In this document: positions 23,108 through 34,926 of the stretch, piece by piece
Layout: every line of letters begins with the position of its first letter
Position numbering within the stretch: the first letter of the stretch is position 1
Assembly (NCBI GenBank): GCA_020746995.1
Contig: JAGPXD010000001.1
Span: forward strand, 5,146,001 to 5,210,000
Source: Plectosphaerella cucumerina
Taxonomy: Eukaryota > Ascomycota > Sordariomycetes > Glomerellales > Plectosphaerellaceae
Length of the DNA stretch: 64,000 bases
Direction: 5' to 3'
Made by a program: the position numbers and the translations under genes
The notes under the pieces: generated by a model
The model's database searches: none
What the model was told of the DNA's origin: nothing
The model's input: the letters and a program-made list of their open reading frames with translations, nothing else

Positions 23108-25846
23108 TAGATGATGGTGTTTTGGAACCCAGACTTTGTCCAGCGGGGACTATCGTATCGACCCGGCGATAGTGGAATCGATAGAGCGGGTGGGTCAGGC
23201 ACTCTCGTGTTCTTGCGGCAGTGATCCTTGATTTCGAGCCCACAACCGCACATCGGACGACGGGCCAGGCCCTGGCTTTGAATCTGCCTCTATTTCCGCC
23301 CGTCTGCTGTCATTGTCAGAGCTTCCAACGGTTCTCCAGAACGGGGGGCGGGAACGAGTCTCACGTGATGTGGGGATGTTACTTTGACACTCTGACACTT
23401 CGTCCCTGGAAAAAATGGGTACACCCGTCTGCAGAAAAGATGGAGAAGCAGGTGAGGAGCTGAGGAGTAGTATCGGAGGGTCGGAGGATATGCGTCTCGG
23501 CAGAGGCACATCTGCGTCGATTCGATGCAAGGGCTGAGCTGACTGGGACTTCGAGGAGAGGGGGGAGGACCCTAGGCCGAGGGCCCTGAGGTCTGAGGTC
23601 ACCCCCACCACACCACACCACGGAGGCGATCGCGGGCACTCGAGTGGCTCAGATTCGCCAGGGGCCAGACTCGGAACGAGGGAAAAGGAGGCCGTGGACG
23701 GTTTCTAGCGTTGTACTTCAAGCTGGGTCTTGGATACCCTTGCTGCGTTGGCGCGAGTCAGGCCGGCGAACTGATCTGATGGCGCTGGCCTCGGACGTGC
23801 TAAACGTCTAGGCTCTAGCCCAGGAGCCCCGTGACCTGGCGACCGTGCTGCTAGCAACTTGTAGGTGAGCTGAGGCGGCTGCAAATGTGCCACACTTGTG
23901 GCATATCAAGACAGCATTTCTTTGATGTTTGGTCTCGGCAGTGTCTTCAGGTTCGTTTCTCGGCCCAGTCCGGCCTTTCTTTCGGCAGCGCTGGCGGCAT
24001 GACCGAGGATCGATTGACGGGCAGGCATGGCATGATAAGGCAGAAGAGACGAGGGTGGGCTTTGATTCAAGCCCCTGAGACTCGGGCTTGGACGTGTCTG
24101 TCGTTCGGGTACGAGACTCGGGGGTACGGACGGGATGGGCGATTCCCGGCACCGCACCCACGGACGGATGTGTTGGATGGAGTCTGAGCCTGGAAGCTTG
24201 GTATTCCCCGACGCATTGAGATGGCGAGGGAAACTTGTTGGCAATTGGCGAGGGCAGAGGCCGGAAAGGGTGATGAGGAAGAGGCCTGGAAGGAGCGGTC
24301 GAGGGGTACGAGGGAGATTGGTGAGAAATTGCGGCACCGACAAAGTACCGGGGCGGGCCTGGTGCACGGGCCATCTACAGCACCAGGTACAACCTAGGTC
24401 ACCGCCTACCCGTTGCCCGCCCTAGGGGCATTGGTAGCTTCTCGAGGAAACGGCGGATGCATGCACACAGTGAGCCGGCCGAATAAACCACAGCCTAGAA
24501 GAGACGCCATCATCACTTGATGGAATCGATCAAAGAAACTCGTCCGGCGGGTGACCTGTTGAGCTGTCCTGTCCTTCGGCCGGTTGGTTCCAATGGTTGG
24601 ATCAGATGGATGCATCTCCTGTTTCGCTCATGGCCCCCCCAGTAAAACCCCCGTCCGTCCAATTTGGCTAGCGGACATTGACCTGCCCTGAGTCGAGATG
24701 CGAGCCCGGCAACGGCAGCATGCGGCCCCAGCGCCCTCTGCTCCAGGCCCCTGCCCACGAGAACACTGGACGGTCCTCCCGCCTCCCGCCCCGTTCCCCC
24801 CCAATCCACGGGCTTGCAGTGAGAGACGCCAGCCGCCGGCAGCAACTCCAGTGTCCACTGTCCAGTCCCGTTCAGTCCACCCCGGCCGCCAGGGCCCCAA
24901 TCTCGCCCCCGGCCTCCACCGCCCGCTGCACAACAGACAGGCACTCCCGCCTGGCAGCACCAGGCCAGCAGCCTCAGGCACGCCCTCGTTCCTTCTCCTC
25001 CCTTTCCCGTCCGCCTCCCCTTCTGCCTCTTCCTTCGCCCTCCGACGCCGTCCAACCCAACCCATCCCCGTTCACCCTCCTCCACATCCCCGTGGCTCCC
25101 TCAATTGCTCCTCGGTGCCTTCTTCGCCCACGCACATTCGATCCTGTCGGCGCCTCCCCTTTCGTCAAGAGGGCGCCGCAGTTCGTCTCACCGAGTCGGA
25201 GCTTCTCTTTCTTCTCTCTCTCTCCCTCTCTCGCTTCCCGTCCAACTCGAACGCCCCGACTCGACAACGCGTCTCGCCCGCATTTTCCCACGCCGACCCC
25301 CCAAGCGCTGCCCAATTGTCGGTGACCAGACGCGGCGATCACGACGCAGCCACCCTCTCCCCCCGACCAGCCCCGACTTCGCCTCCCTTTCCCTCCAGGC
25401 ACGACTCATTCAATTGAGCAGGTACGTTTCTCGAACCTCGCCCAACGCCTACGCCCGACTTTCCAAGTCTTTTGCCCCGTCCGCCGACCTGGACAATTTC
25501 GAGACACGCGAGCCTCGATCCGGATTTTTGTTTTAGCCCCTTCATCGAGACCCTCGAGAGGAGCCCTGCACCGACGCAATCAGAGAGACTCGACCCTCGA
25601 CAGCCCCTGCCGTCGTCTTGCTTCTGCATAGTGCTGCTCGAACGAGTCTCTTCATGCTCTTCCGTGCCTCGCCAAGCATCCGTCACCGCAACTCCTGAAT
25701 GGAATCGAGAACTAATCACGCTTTTACTCAACGTGCAGATATTCACTCGGCCCTGCGAACCATTCATCTTACTCGAGCGCTTTCAGTTTCTCCATCACCC
25801 CCCCCTTTGCCGACCATCCTCTTAGTCTCCTCGCCTCATCGTCGCC
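23108..25846. other. Long intergenic region and pyrimidine-rich leader of casein kinase I
   Basis: From 23108 to about 24650 I see no gene; frames such as 23808-24374 minus are Pro/Ser-rich shadows. From about 24780 to 25846 the plus strand is dominated by C and T, typical of a long fungal 5' leader before a kinase gene. It contains several short upstream frames, including long C-rich ones at 24678-25417 that lack any domain, and a candidate leader intron listed separately. Confidence 0.55.
25422..25738 (+). other. Candidate intron in the 5' leader of casein kinase I
   Basis: GTACGT follows GAGCAG at 25422 and a pyrimidine-containing GTGCAG ends at 25738, with ACTAATC and ACTCAAC possible branch sites shortly before. 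The segment is 317 nt, longer than introns inside genes here, which is usual for fungal leader introns. Splicing would remove several upstream ATGs. This is a prediction from splice signals only. Confidence 0.4.
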
Positions 25847-27356
25847 ATGGCCTCCTCCAGCAGCAACGTCGTGGGCGTCCACTACAGGGTCGGAAAGAAG
25901 ATTGGCGAGGGTTCCTTCGGTGTCATTTTCGAAGGCACCAACCTCCTGAACAACCAGCAGGTCGCCATCAAATTCGTCAGTCGCCCCAGGCTACACACAT
26001 CGCCCAAGCACCACCACTGACCCTCTGCCCAGGAACCTCGCAAGAGCGATGCTCCTCAGCTGCGTGACGAGTACAGGACATACAAGATCCTTGTTGGCTG
26101 CCGTAAGCACCGCCGTATCATGACCATTGCCTTCACACGCTGACGGTGACCTTGAATAGCCGGCATTCCCAATGTCTACTACTTCGGCCAGGAGGGCCTT
26201 CACAACATCCTTGTGATTGACCTGCTGGGTCCCTCGCTCGAGGATCTCTTCGACCACTGCGGTCGCCGTTTCACCATCAAGACTGTCGTCATGGTTGCCA
26301 AGCAGATGGTTTGTGCATGCCCACCCAGACACCCCCTATTTGGCACTAACCGTTATCTTCCAGCTCTCAAGGGTGCAGACCATTCACGAGAAGAACCTCA
26401 TCTACCGCGACATCAAGCCTGACAACTTCCTCATCGGCCGCCCCGGCACCAAGGCCGACAAGATCATCCACGTCGTCGACTTTGGCATGGCAAAGCAGTA
26501 CCGCGACCCCAAGACGAAGCAGCACATCCCCTACCGTGAGCGGAAATCGCTGTCGGGAACCGCCCGTTACATGAGCATCAACACCCACCTGGGCCGTGAG
26601 CAGTCACGGCGCGATGACCTCGAGGCTTTGGGTCACGTCTTCATGTACTTCCTCCGCGGCGGCCTGCCCTGGCAGGGCCTGAAGGCTGCTACCAACAAGC
26701 AGAAGTACGAGAAGATTGGCGAGAAGAAGCAAACCACCCAGATCCGCGACCTGTGCGAGGGTTTCCCCGAGCAATTCAACCAGTACCTCACCTACGTCCG
26801 CAACCTCGGCTTCGAGGACACCCCCGACTACGACTACCTCCGCGAGCTCTTCACCACCGCCCTCAAGAACACGGGCGAGGTCGAGGATGGCGAGTACGAC
26901 TGGATCAAGGTCAAGCAGAGCTCGGGGAAGGGTTGGGACGGCTCGAGGACCCACGGCATGCTCCACGACCCGAACGCACGACCCGGCCCCTCGGCCATGG
27001 AGCTCCACGGCAGCAACCGCGGCGGCACGAGCACCCCCCAGAACCAAGCACACAACCTGACAGTGAGCCGTTTAAACGCCGCGCAACCCCCGCCTCCGTC
27101 GCCGGTGAAACAGCTGAACAAAGGTCGGCAAAACGCGCCAGGCGCCTTGGGCGCCCCGAGGACCAGCGGAGCCGGGGGTCTCCGGTCGGACATGGCCACG
27201 CCGACGGCGTCGACGCAGGCTCAGTTCCAGAACAGCACCAGGAACCTGCCCCAGGCAGCACCCCAGGCGAGCCCGGCTGCCCAGCCTAGTGGCCATCCCC
27301 AGGAGGCACCACCGACTGGCTTCCAGAAGTTCATGAAGGTGCTCTGCTGCGGTTAG
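25847..27356 (+). CDS. Casein kinase I, plasma-membrane (Yck1/2) type
   Basis: Ser/Thr kinase. Exons 25847-25975, 26033-26102, 26160-26308 and 26364-27356 give 446 residues. The Gly loop is GEGSFG, the catalytic lysine is in QVAIKF, the CK1-specific catalytic loop is [11 protein letters not shown], and the metal site is [27 protein letters not shown] is the CK1 signature. A Gln/Pro-rich tail ends in VLCCG. As in Yck proteins, the terminal cysteines are expected palmitoylation sites anchoring the kinase to the plasma membrane, where it acts in nutrient sensing, endocytosis and polarity. A further canonical intron spans the stop codon (27352-27414); splicing replaces GGT TAG with GGC TAG and leaves the protein unchanged. 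Confidence 0.95.
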
Positions 27357-27414
27357 TCACGCCCTGCCTCGCCCGGGCCGGGCCGATGCTGACTGCTTTT
27401 CTTCTCCCCCACAG
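27352..27414 (+). other. Candidate intron across the casein kinase stop codon
   Basis: GTTAGT at 27352 and a pyrimidine tract with CCACAG ending at 27414, with GCTGACTGC as branch site, form a complete 63-nt intron. The spliced product ends Cys-Cys-Gly-stop (TAG at 27417-27419), the same as the unspliced one (TAG at 27354-27356). Only the transcript's stop position and 3' leader would differ. Confidence 0.55.
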
Positions 27415-27419
27415 GCTAG

Positions 27420-28517
27420 TGTCGCTTCGCTTATCGATCTTTCCGCCGGCGTTCTTCCAAGGAAAAGGGCTATCGAATGGACCCTCGCTCGGCATCATGA
27501 TGCGAGTACACTTTTCAACACCTACAGACCAGTTGCAAGGGCAGGAACGCCCATCATACCCCCCCTCGGCCCTCCGCCACGGACCAGGCCTCTCAACGTG
27601 TCTTGTAATTCCCTCACTTGTTTATCTCGATTCGCCATTCTGGCGATAGCTCGGCTCATTCAGCATATCGACAGCGGCACCTTTTTCTATTATTCTCGTT
27701 TACGGCATTGGCTTCACCTGCTGTACGGGGGTGATCCTTTTGCAACCATCATCCTTCCACAGAACACGACAAGGGGCTGCGCTGTCTCTCGGGGCATGGA
27801 AAAAGCGGTTCAACTTGGGGCCCCCTCTGGACGTGCGTCTCCCATCGCAGCCGACGGCTTGCCAGCCGGCCGGCCGGGAAGGAAGCCGACACAGAAGACA
27901 CCCTCGTTTGATGTACAGCGCAGCACGGCGCAAGGCGGGCGCAAGGCGGTTTGGTCTCATAGCATTGGGTCTGGTTCTGCGTAACGTTCCGCTTTACTGT
28001 TACTGTTCATAATAAAGATCGGGCGGGGGCTCGCGGGGCGAGACAGCCGGTCTCGCGCCTCGCTGGGCGGAGCGGCTGAGATTGCGAGCTACGGACTCGC
28101 GGGCGCTGCATTTCGGAGTGTGCAGACGGGGCAGATGCAGACGTTGATAGAAGTGGAATATAGTGAATGAATTACTGGGCTCTGGGTTCAATACTGTGAC
28201 ACGTGTTGATCGAGAGGTGGTCAAGCAAAGGCCAGCTACCTTGAAACCCTGAGACTTGGTCAAAGATTGACATGTGTAAACTCGAGGCGAGGATCACACA
28301 TGGAGGGAAAAGAAAATGTAGTATCCATACGGTCCCAATTCCTGTTGACGCCATTTGGAAATAAATAGGAACGTCCGAGTTGAGGCCATTCGAGCCTCCA
28401 AACTCCATCACTCTCAATTGCTAAGGCCGAGAATCTGCCATACAGTGTATCTTTGAACTCCCCTCGCCACTCAATAGGCCCGTAGACCCTAGTGACCATA
28501 TCCTCCCCCTTTTCCCT
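27420..28517. other. Intergenic between convergent casein kinase and p24 genes
   Basis: Two 3' flanks. Frames such as 27598-27984 have no motif. The second half (28130-28510) is AT-richer. No RNA gene recognised. Confidence 0.5.
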
Positions 28518-29305
28518 TTACGTGAGCTTCTGCTTGATGAAGAAGGACCGCAGATGAGAGAGCTGCCAGGTGCAGGTACCAGCGAGAACAGCAAGCTGAA
28601 TGAACATCCAGCGGACGACACGAGAGTTGGTAGCTTCGGACTGGTCGCGGAACTCGGCCTCGCGCTCCTACAGAAGGAAAGGGTCAGCATGTTGTGTGTC
28701 AGAATGGGGCCACCAGGGGTGGGGGACGCACTCTCTGGAAGACCTGCTCGCGACGGATGTCCTGCAGCCTGGCGTTGAGGTCCTTGACGCGGGTGGCAAT
28801 GTCCTGGAGCTTGTCCTTGTCGGAGGACTCGATCTGGGACGAGTCGCCGATGGCGAGGTCGAGGGTGAGGCGGACGCCGCCGTTCTGGGAGTGCTGGCTG
28901 AGCCAGCCGGCGCGGCCAGAGGTGGACGAGGGGGTGAAGCAGAGCATGTGGTCGCCGGCGTCGGCGGCGGAGAAGGTGAACTTGCCGGCGGAGCCGCCGC
29001 GCTGGGCGACGACGCGGTGGTCGTTGTCGAAGAGTTCCTGTTGGAGAGAGGTGTCAGTTGTACGTCAGGGGAGAAGAAGCAGGGATATAAGGGCGGCGCA
29101 CGTCGACGGTGATGTAGATGCTGAGGCCGTCGTGCTTGGCCCAGTTGTTCAGCCGGTCGTCCCACTCCTCGGCGGTGTAGTGGCCGACGACGAGGGTGCC
29201 CTTGGGGAGCTCCTCGAAGAAGCACTTGGGGGTGGTGCCGTCGATGTAGAAGTAGAGCGCCTGCGCGACGGCGCTGAGGGATAGGAGGGGGAGGAAGGCC
29301 CTCAT
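28518..29305 (-). CDS. p24 (emp24/GP25L) family cargo receptor, Erp1-like
   Basis: Exons complement(29102-29305), (28732-29037) and (28518-28667) give 219 residues, the usual p24 length. A signal peptide ([16 protein letters not shown]) leads into [21 protein letters not shown], the start of the lumenal GOLD domain; the partner Cys is in DHMLCFTP, giving the conserved disulfide. A coiled coil ([25 protein letters not shown]) follows. One membrane helix ([17 protein letters not shown]) and a short tail with FF and IKQKLT end the protein. The Phe pair and tail lysines fit COPII and COPI recognition. p24 proteins cycle between ER and Golgi and sort GPI-anchored cargo. The GOLD start resembles the alpha (Erp1/TMED9) branch. 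Confidence 0.92.
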
Positions 29306-30239
29306 TTTGTTGCGGAAAAAGGCTTTGGTCTTTTCGAAGGGGTCGGGTCGGGCCGTTTCCAATTGGCAGTTCGGGGAGGGGGCTCTGCGAGAGAGTGATG
29401 CGTGCCGCTGGGGGGAGATGGTGGTGATGGGTTGATGGGCGACTTCTTTCTCCTACACGACAGGTAGCTTCATCGGGATAGGTGGCCCGCTCGCATGGCC
29501 TCTTGGGTTTTACCACGGAGCGCGCTGGGTGGGCGGCCCGGATGGGACTAGCGGGGTGGGTTGTCTGGCCCCGCTTGCTGCACATGTGTCTTTGGTGGTG
29601 ATTGCCCATCATCGTCAGTCAAATAGCTTCGGATTGAGGTTTTGACTTTTGCTACGTCTAGATATGTACCCAGTCCGACCTGCTGCTAGACCTCGAGGTC
29701 GATTTCTGAATGTAGAAAGTAAACAAATGGCGGTTTTGGTTCTTTCAAGCCGCCCTTGGTGACCTCATGTCTCGGAGTGGACACGATGGTTTTCGGATGA
29801 GCCCCCTGAGCGATATTGATTGAAATTGTTGCGGGAAATCCATCGATGCAGTAAATATACCCTTATAATTGTAGACACGAAACCAAAGGCTTGGTGTCAT
29901 TGCTGTGTCTTTGCCGTGTACTGATTCTCCACTGGAGAAGGTACGTGCCTTATGCACATTGTGGGGCGATGCCTCTAAGAAGGCCTTGGCGCGATTCAAT
30001 CCTCACATTCACGCTGACAACTTCCCGGCACTGCAAAGCAAATTCGAGATCCATACATCATCGATAAAACACGACACGCCTCGAGCCCAGCGAACTCCAT
30101 CCCGCAACAGCCTCACAAGCATCACTGACGACGACATCTGCTCTGAATGGCGACGATTTCCGAATCCTTCTGACGCGATCGCGCTTTCCCGACCGACGCC
30201 CTGGATTGAGACCGCAACATACAACTTCCCTCCGCCAAG
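29306..30239. other. Divergent promoter region between p24 and Swc4 genes
   Basis: About 0.93 kb between two outward-facing genes. A 201-codon frame at 29905-30510 overlaps the start of SWC4 in another frame and is not supported. No other feature seen. Confidence 0.5.
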
Positions 30240-32108
30240 ATGGCCTCCTCCGACCTTCGCGACGTCCTTAACCTCGACGCGCATGCAGGGCCGCGACCGA
30301 ATAAGAAGCAAAAGACCTCAGCATCGCGGCAGAACCTCAAGGGCCTCGCGAGAGAGGTGCAGAACCTCGGCGGCGACAACCCCATCGCCATTGTCCCCGC
30401 GACATCCGTCTTCAAGAAGCGGCGCAACCTTAATCGCAAGCCTGCTCAGAAGTGGGAGCTCAAGTCGTTCCATAACTCGGCGCGTCATGACGAGTCTTCC
30501 CTCGTTCTGAGGCACTGGCGGAGGAAGACGACGGAACCCGCGGCACCACCGCCAGCAGACGGCGAAGAATCCGCGCCGGCCGCCGAGGCGACGACACAGG
30601 GCAGCGATGATGCAGGGAAGTCACAAGAGCCCGCGGCGCTGGAGGATTCGGCATTTGCAAAGTTCAACGTGCACGTCCAGGTACCTCAGTACAACGAAGA
30701 GCAGTACCGGTCCCATCTCACGAGCGCCGACTGGACCAAGGACGAGACGGACTACTTGATGGGCCTCGTTGGGGACTTTGACCTGCGGTGGCCTCTCATC
30801 TGGGACCGCTACGACTACACGCCCGAGGCAATCAACGGCGAGGCTTCGGCCGATGGAGATGAGAGTAAGGCCATCATCCCCGTGCCGAAACCGCGATCCA
30901 TGGAGGACCTCAAGGCGCGCTACTACGCTATCGCCGCGAAGATGATGGCCGCCCAGACGCCCGTCCAGTACATGACCAAGGAGGAGTTCAGCCTGCACGA
31001 GACCATGGCAAACTTCAACCCGGGTCAGGAGAAGATGCGCAAGGACTTCGCCATCAACGCCCTGTCACGGACAAAGGAAGAGGCCAACGAGGAGGAGTCT
31101 CTGCTCGTGGAGGTCAAGCGAATAATGGCGCGTAACGTCTCGTTCAACGAGGCTCGCCACGACCTATACACCCGCCTCGACTACCCCCACACGGACCAAG
31201 ACATGAGCGCCTTTAAGTCCAGCGCCGGCCTGCAGACTCTACTCCAGAACATGATGACTGCCGACAAGAATAAGAAGCGTAAGTCGCTCATGGCCGCCGA
31301 TGGCGTCAGCCCTTCCCAGCCGGGCCAGCCGGGATCGGCTGCGGGCCCCGGCATCGCAGAGGGCGGCATCGCGAGGCGCGAGAGCATCGCCGCCGCGCCG
31401 CCCGGCCATCACCGCGACTCGATCAGCAGCAGCGTCGCCCAAACGCCAACGACTGAGAAGGCGACCGGCGGCGGCGGCAAGAAGGGTCAACAGTCGATGG
31501 AGCGGCGCAAGCTGTCCGAGGCGGAGAAGTACATCTACGGCGTCACCTACCACGACCGGCTGCCGCCGGGCCCGACTTTCCGGTACGAGCGCATAAATAA
31601 GCTCTTCACGTCAAAGTCGGGCCAGCAGCAGACTCGTATGACGAATGTGCTCGCCGAGCTCGACGTCCCGGGACGCTTGATAATGCCGACGGCCGCGGTG
31701 ACGAGCCAGTTCGAGCAGCTCCTAGCTGCGATCAACAGCCTCATCGACGCGCGCAAGGTCACGGACAAGGTCGACGCCGAGATCAAGCTCGAGGCCGCCA
31801 AGAAGGCAGAGCGCGAGGAGAAACTGAAGCCGAAGGAGTCACCGGCGCCGCAAAAGGCCGACGAAGAGGCCAACGCACCGCCGGCGGCCACGGAGGACGA
31901 TAAGGAGGCCGCAAACGGTGCCGACGACGGCAAGGACGCGGACGACACGGCAGCCCCGGCCGAGCCTGCTGCTGAGCCCGCCGCCGATGCGCCCACCGAG
32001 GAGGCCACCAAGGAGCGCAGGCCAGGCAGCAGCGGTGCACACAAGCGAAGCGCCAGCGTCCTGAGCACCGTCAGCGATGACAAGGGTGCCAAGAGACAGA
32101 AGAAGTAG
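30240..32108 (+). CDS. SWC4: Swc4/Eaf2, shared subunit of SWR1 and NuA4 chromatin complexes
   Basis: A single 622-codon exon. Swc4 (DMAP1 in animals) belongs to the complex that inserts H2A.Z and to the NuA4 histone acetyltransferase. The N-terminus MASSDLRDVLNLD is conserved, followed by KWELKSFHNSARHD and the SANT/Myb-like block YRSHLTSADWTKDETDYLMGLV..FDLRWPLIWDRY. A second conserved part near residues 420-520 (LSEAEKYIYGVTYHDRL..KLFTSKSGQQQTRMTNVLAELDV) is followed by an Ala/Glu-rich tail with KR-rich nuclear signals at the end (GAKRQKK). Length is somewhat above the yeast protein because of Ala-rich linkers. Confidence 0.93.
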   Translation: MASSDLRDVLNLDAHAGPRPNKKQKTSASRQNLKGLAREVQNLGGDNPIAIVPATSVFKKRRNLNRKPAQKWELKSFHNSARHDESSLVLRHWRRKTTEPAAPPPADGEESAPAAEATTQGSDDAGKSQEPAALEDSAFAKFNVHVQVPQYNEEQYRSHLTSADWTKDETDYLMGLVGDFDLRWPLIWDRYDYTPEAINGEASADGDESKAIIPVPKPRSMEDLKARYYAIAAKMMAAQTPVQYMTKEEFSLHETMANFNPGQEKMRKDFAINALSRTKEEANEEESLLVEVKRIMARNVSFNEARHDLYTRLDYPHTDQDMSAFKSSAGLQTLLQNMMTADKNKKRKSLMAADGVSPSQPGQPGSAAGPGIAEGGIARRESIAAAPPGHHRDSISSSVAQTPTTEKATGGGGKKGQQSMERRKLSEAEKYIYGVTYHDRLPPGPTFRYERINKLFTSKSGQQQTRMTNVLAELDVPGRLIMPTAAVTSQFEQLLAAINSLIDARKVTDKVDAEIKLEAAKKAEREEKLKPKESPAPQKADEEANAPPAATEDDKEAANGADDGKDADDTAAPAEPAAEPAADAPTEEATKERRPGSSGAHKRSASVLSTVSDDKGAKRQKK

Positions 32109-34162
32109 AGCAGGGGTTGTTGGGACGCTGTATAATGAATCATGCCGGCGCGAGCCAGGCTAATACGAGACGCATTGTTACTCTCCCCTCTGTCCCCGCT
32201 CGATTCCCACGCGAAGCCGTCTCGTGAAGCTGACAGGTCGCAGAGGCATGTCCGAATGGTTCATCGTTGCCCCGGAAAGAGGGGTTGTATAGGCCATGCA
32301 TGGACGAGTTTTCCTGACGACGAGCGGGTATCATGCAGCTTTACCTGGTGTTTCTATTTCGAGCCGGCTTCCTGCAGTGCTTCGGAGGCGGGATTAGCCA
32401 AAGTGGTCCCCTTGTCAGACATGCGTCAGATGACAGGATTCAGGACCGCGGCGCTTGGCTGACGGGAATAGATCATCGACTGTTCGTCCCGGGTGCTTCG
32501 AAGCAGGGCAGCGGAAACGAAACGAAACACAGGCCAGGACCAAGGGTTGACGTCTCATTAAGCAAGGCGGCTGCAGGCCGAGGCTGGCCCCTTTTCTTTA
32601 GCAGACGCCACGTTTGGTTGGCGGGCTAATAATAGGGGGGGAGGGCGTGCGCATCAGACCGGATCACACGCAGCGGACCAGACTGCACCCCTTCAGACCC
32701 GGGTGCCTGGGCGTGGAAAGTCCCCGGGACCGTCTTGGGAAGGGAAGGGGTCGTTCTGTGCCGCGGGCGTGCAGACGGGGTGCCGGAGCCGCGGGGGAGG
32801 GGATCGCCGGCCGGGGGGGTGGACGCCGGATGCAGGCGGGCGTCAGGGACCGGACCCTTAGATGAGGATGCCCAATCAGGGAGAGGTGACTGCCCTGCGG
32901 AGGCTGCAGTTCTTGGGTAGGGAGCCGCCGAGGGACCGGGTCTGGTGGTCGTTGGTCCCTTGGAAGGGAAGCTGTCGGTAGATGATGGTGACTGGAGGGG
33001 ATCTACGACAGGGACGGGGGATACCACCACGGAAGGGGTGGGCTGTATCTCTCTGGCGAATGCAAGTCCCGGAAGGCAGGGCGTAACGCCGCCGTCCTGC
33101 GTCCCGGGACGGAGGGAGGACGTCGGCGATGCCGTCACGGCGGCTCCAGGGGTGTGGACAAGGGGGCAGCGGCTCGGAGGTCGTCGTCGTTGGGAAACGG
33201 AGGCTTCTTGACGCCGGCCCTGCATGAGAGGTGCATGGGGAACCTCGTGGAGAGGGTGGCAGATCTTGATCTATTTGGGCCCCGATGGGAAATGTTCTCG
33301 ATGGTGTGTGGGGGGAGACGATGCCGGCATGGCGGACCACGACGTCGGTGGTGGTCCCGGGGCGCTTAAGTGGGCGCGTAGATGCCGGGAGCGGCTGTTA
33401 TTGGTCGGGATTTTGTCGGCGTCGCGCTGGGAAGGACGCACGTCGCGGTGATGATGACGGACGGACATACATGATGGTGTTTGTGTGTATTTTTGAGAAT
33501 AAGAATAGAAGGGTGCGGGTTTCTTTGGGGCGTCATCGGGCGTCATGTCGTTGGCGTTGGTGTTCGTGGAAGTTCGGCCCGTCGTTGAAGGGGATGTAAG
33601 ACGTGCTTCGAGAAGCGCTCGTCATGCGAGGGCGGAGGCATCTGCGAGAAGCGGCCTGATCACACGGCCTTGTGTAGGACAGATCTGGGCCAAGCAGATG
33701 AGACCGTTTGGCGACCAAAAGTCGGCCGTTGGATGTCGTGCAGTTCAAGTTCGTGGCATCAAGTTGCTTCGAGATGTGGTGGTGATGCCCATCTGCTGAC
33801 ATAAGCCTGTGTTGAACACGGGACTGGATGTGATGGCGTTTAGACGACAACATCTTCTGGCACATTGGCCAGATAGATGTCTTCAATTGGCTTGTATCAA
33901 TGGGCTGATCATAGTTGAAGCGTGAGTCAATGATACTCCACCGTTTCTCGTGTACATCAACGCTCATCGCCTGCTATCAAAACGGCAAGATGAGTATTCA
34001 AACAATAAATTCCATTCACCACTTGCCTCAAAGAGATAGAGACTTGGACCTCCAGGTTATCCAGGTTCCGTTCGTTATCGTTAGACGCTACTGGGGTTTG
34101 CATTGTACAATCTCCTCGAACCACTTTCTCCAACATCACAAGCTATTGAGACTGCCTTCTAA
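32109..34162. other. Gene-poor region downstream of SWC4
   Basis: No supported gene. Frames up to about 200 codons exist on both strands around 32600-33400 because the sequence is G-rich on the plus strand with few stops, but they overlap one another and show no domain. From about 33830 to 34160 the sequence turns AT-richer. Confidence 0.5.
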
Positions 34163-34926
34163 TCACGCCTCCTCTTCCCAATCATACTTGAACCTCCCCG
34201 CCTTATGAGCAATACTCTCATTAACCCTCGCCCGGTCCGTCGTCCCTTTCCTATTCTGACAACATCTAGGGACGGCTAGAACCTTCTTCCCAGCATACTC
34301 AGCAACGTCGACCGAGAAAGGTAAGAACTTATTAGCATACTCGCCATCATCAGTCTCGACTTCAATGAAGTTGATCTGCAGGACTTCTGGGTCCCAATCA
34401 TCGACTGGAACCAAATGATCGAAAGTGACACCGTAGTAATCCAGCTCACTTTTCATCTGGTGTAAGTTCGTCACCACTCCCAAATATCGAGCAAGGATAC
34501 TTACAATCCAGGTCTTGCTGCCATTACCTCAACGAGGTATTCATCCCTGACTGCCAAGTCCGGTGCCGTTGACTCTGATGGACCGAGAAAAGGCTCTTGG
34601 CCATAGAGCACACGATACGTGAGCTTGGCCAGCTCAGGGCCCGGGAATTGCGGGAAGGGTGGCAACCAGCGCCCAAGACTCCAAGGAACATCGGGAAGAA
34701 GTTTCTCGATCGACACAGCCGGGCCCTCAATCTGAATACGCAAAGGCTTGTCAACAGGCGGAGAGTGCCATACATGGGCGGCATCCAGGATGCACGGAGG
34801 GATGTAGAGCTCAAGTCCTGGCTTCCCACGATTCGGGCGGTCATCAAGGCGTGTCGCGAGGGGTAGAACAGACATGCTGTGCTCGGATGCGGGGGACATT
34901 TTCGCAAGGACAAAAATAGATGCCAT
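34163..34926 (-). CDS. Hypothetical protein, two-exon model
   Basis: Exon complement(34505-34926), beginning MASIFVLAKMSP, and exon complement(34163-34448) join to 235 residues if a 56-nt intron with a strong GTAAGT donor and a weak AAAAG acceptor is used. The nearby CCAG acceptor (ending 34457) gives the wrong frame. Both exons look coding: the first has LELYIPPCILDAAHVWHSPP and LAKLTYRVLYGQEPFLG, the second YYGVTFDHLVPVDDWDPEVLQINFIEV and FLPFSVDVAEYAGKKVLAVPRCC. I do not recognise the family; no signal peptide or membrane span. It stands alone in a gene-poor region, so it could be a lineage-specific gene or the remnant of a longer one. Confidence 0.45.

Noticed and set aside
24678..25417. 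Two long Pro/Ser-rich frames before casein kinase I
   Set aside because: They overlap each other in different frames in pyrimidine-rich leader sequence and have no domain.
29905..30510. 201-codon plus-strand frame over the SWC4 start
   Set aside because: It is an out-of-frame shadow of the SWC4 coding sequence and its leader.
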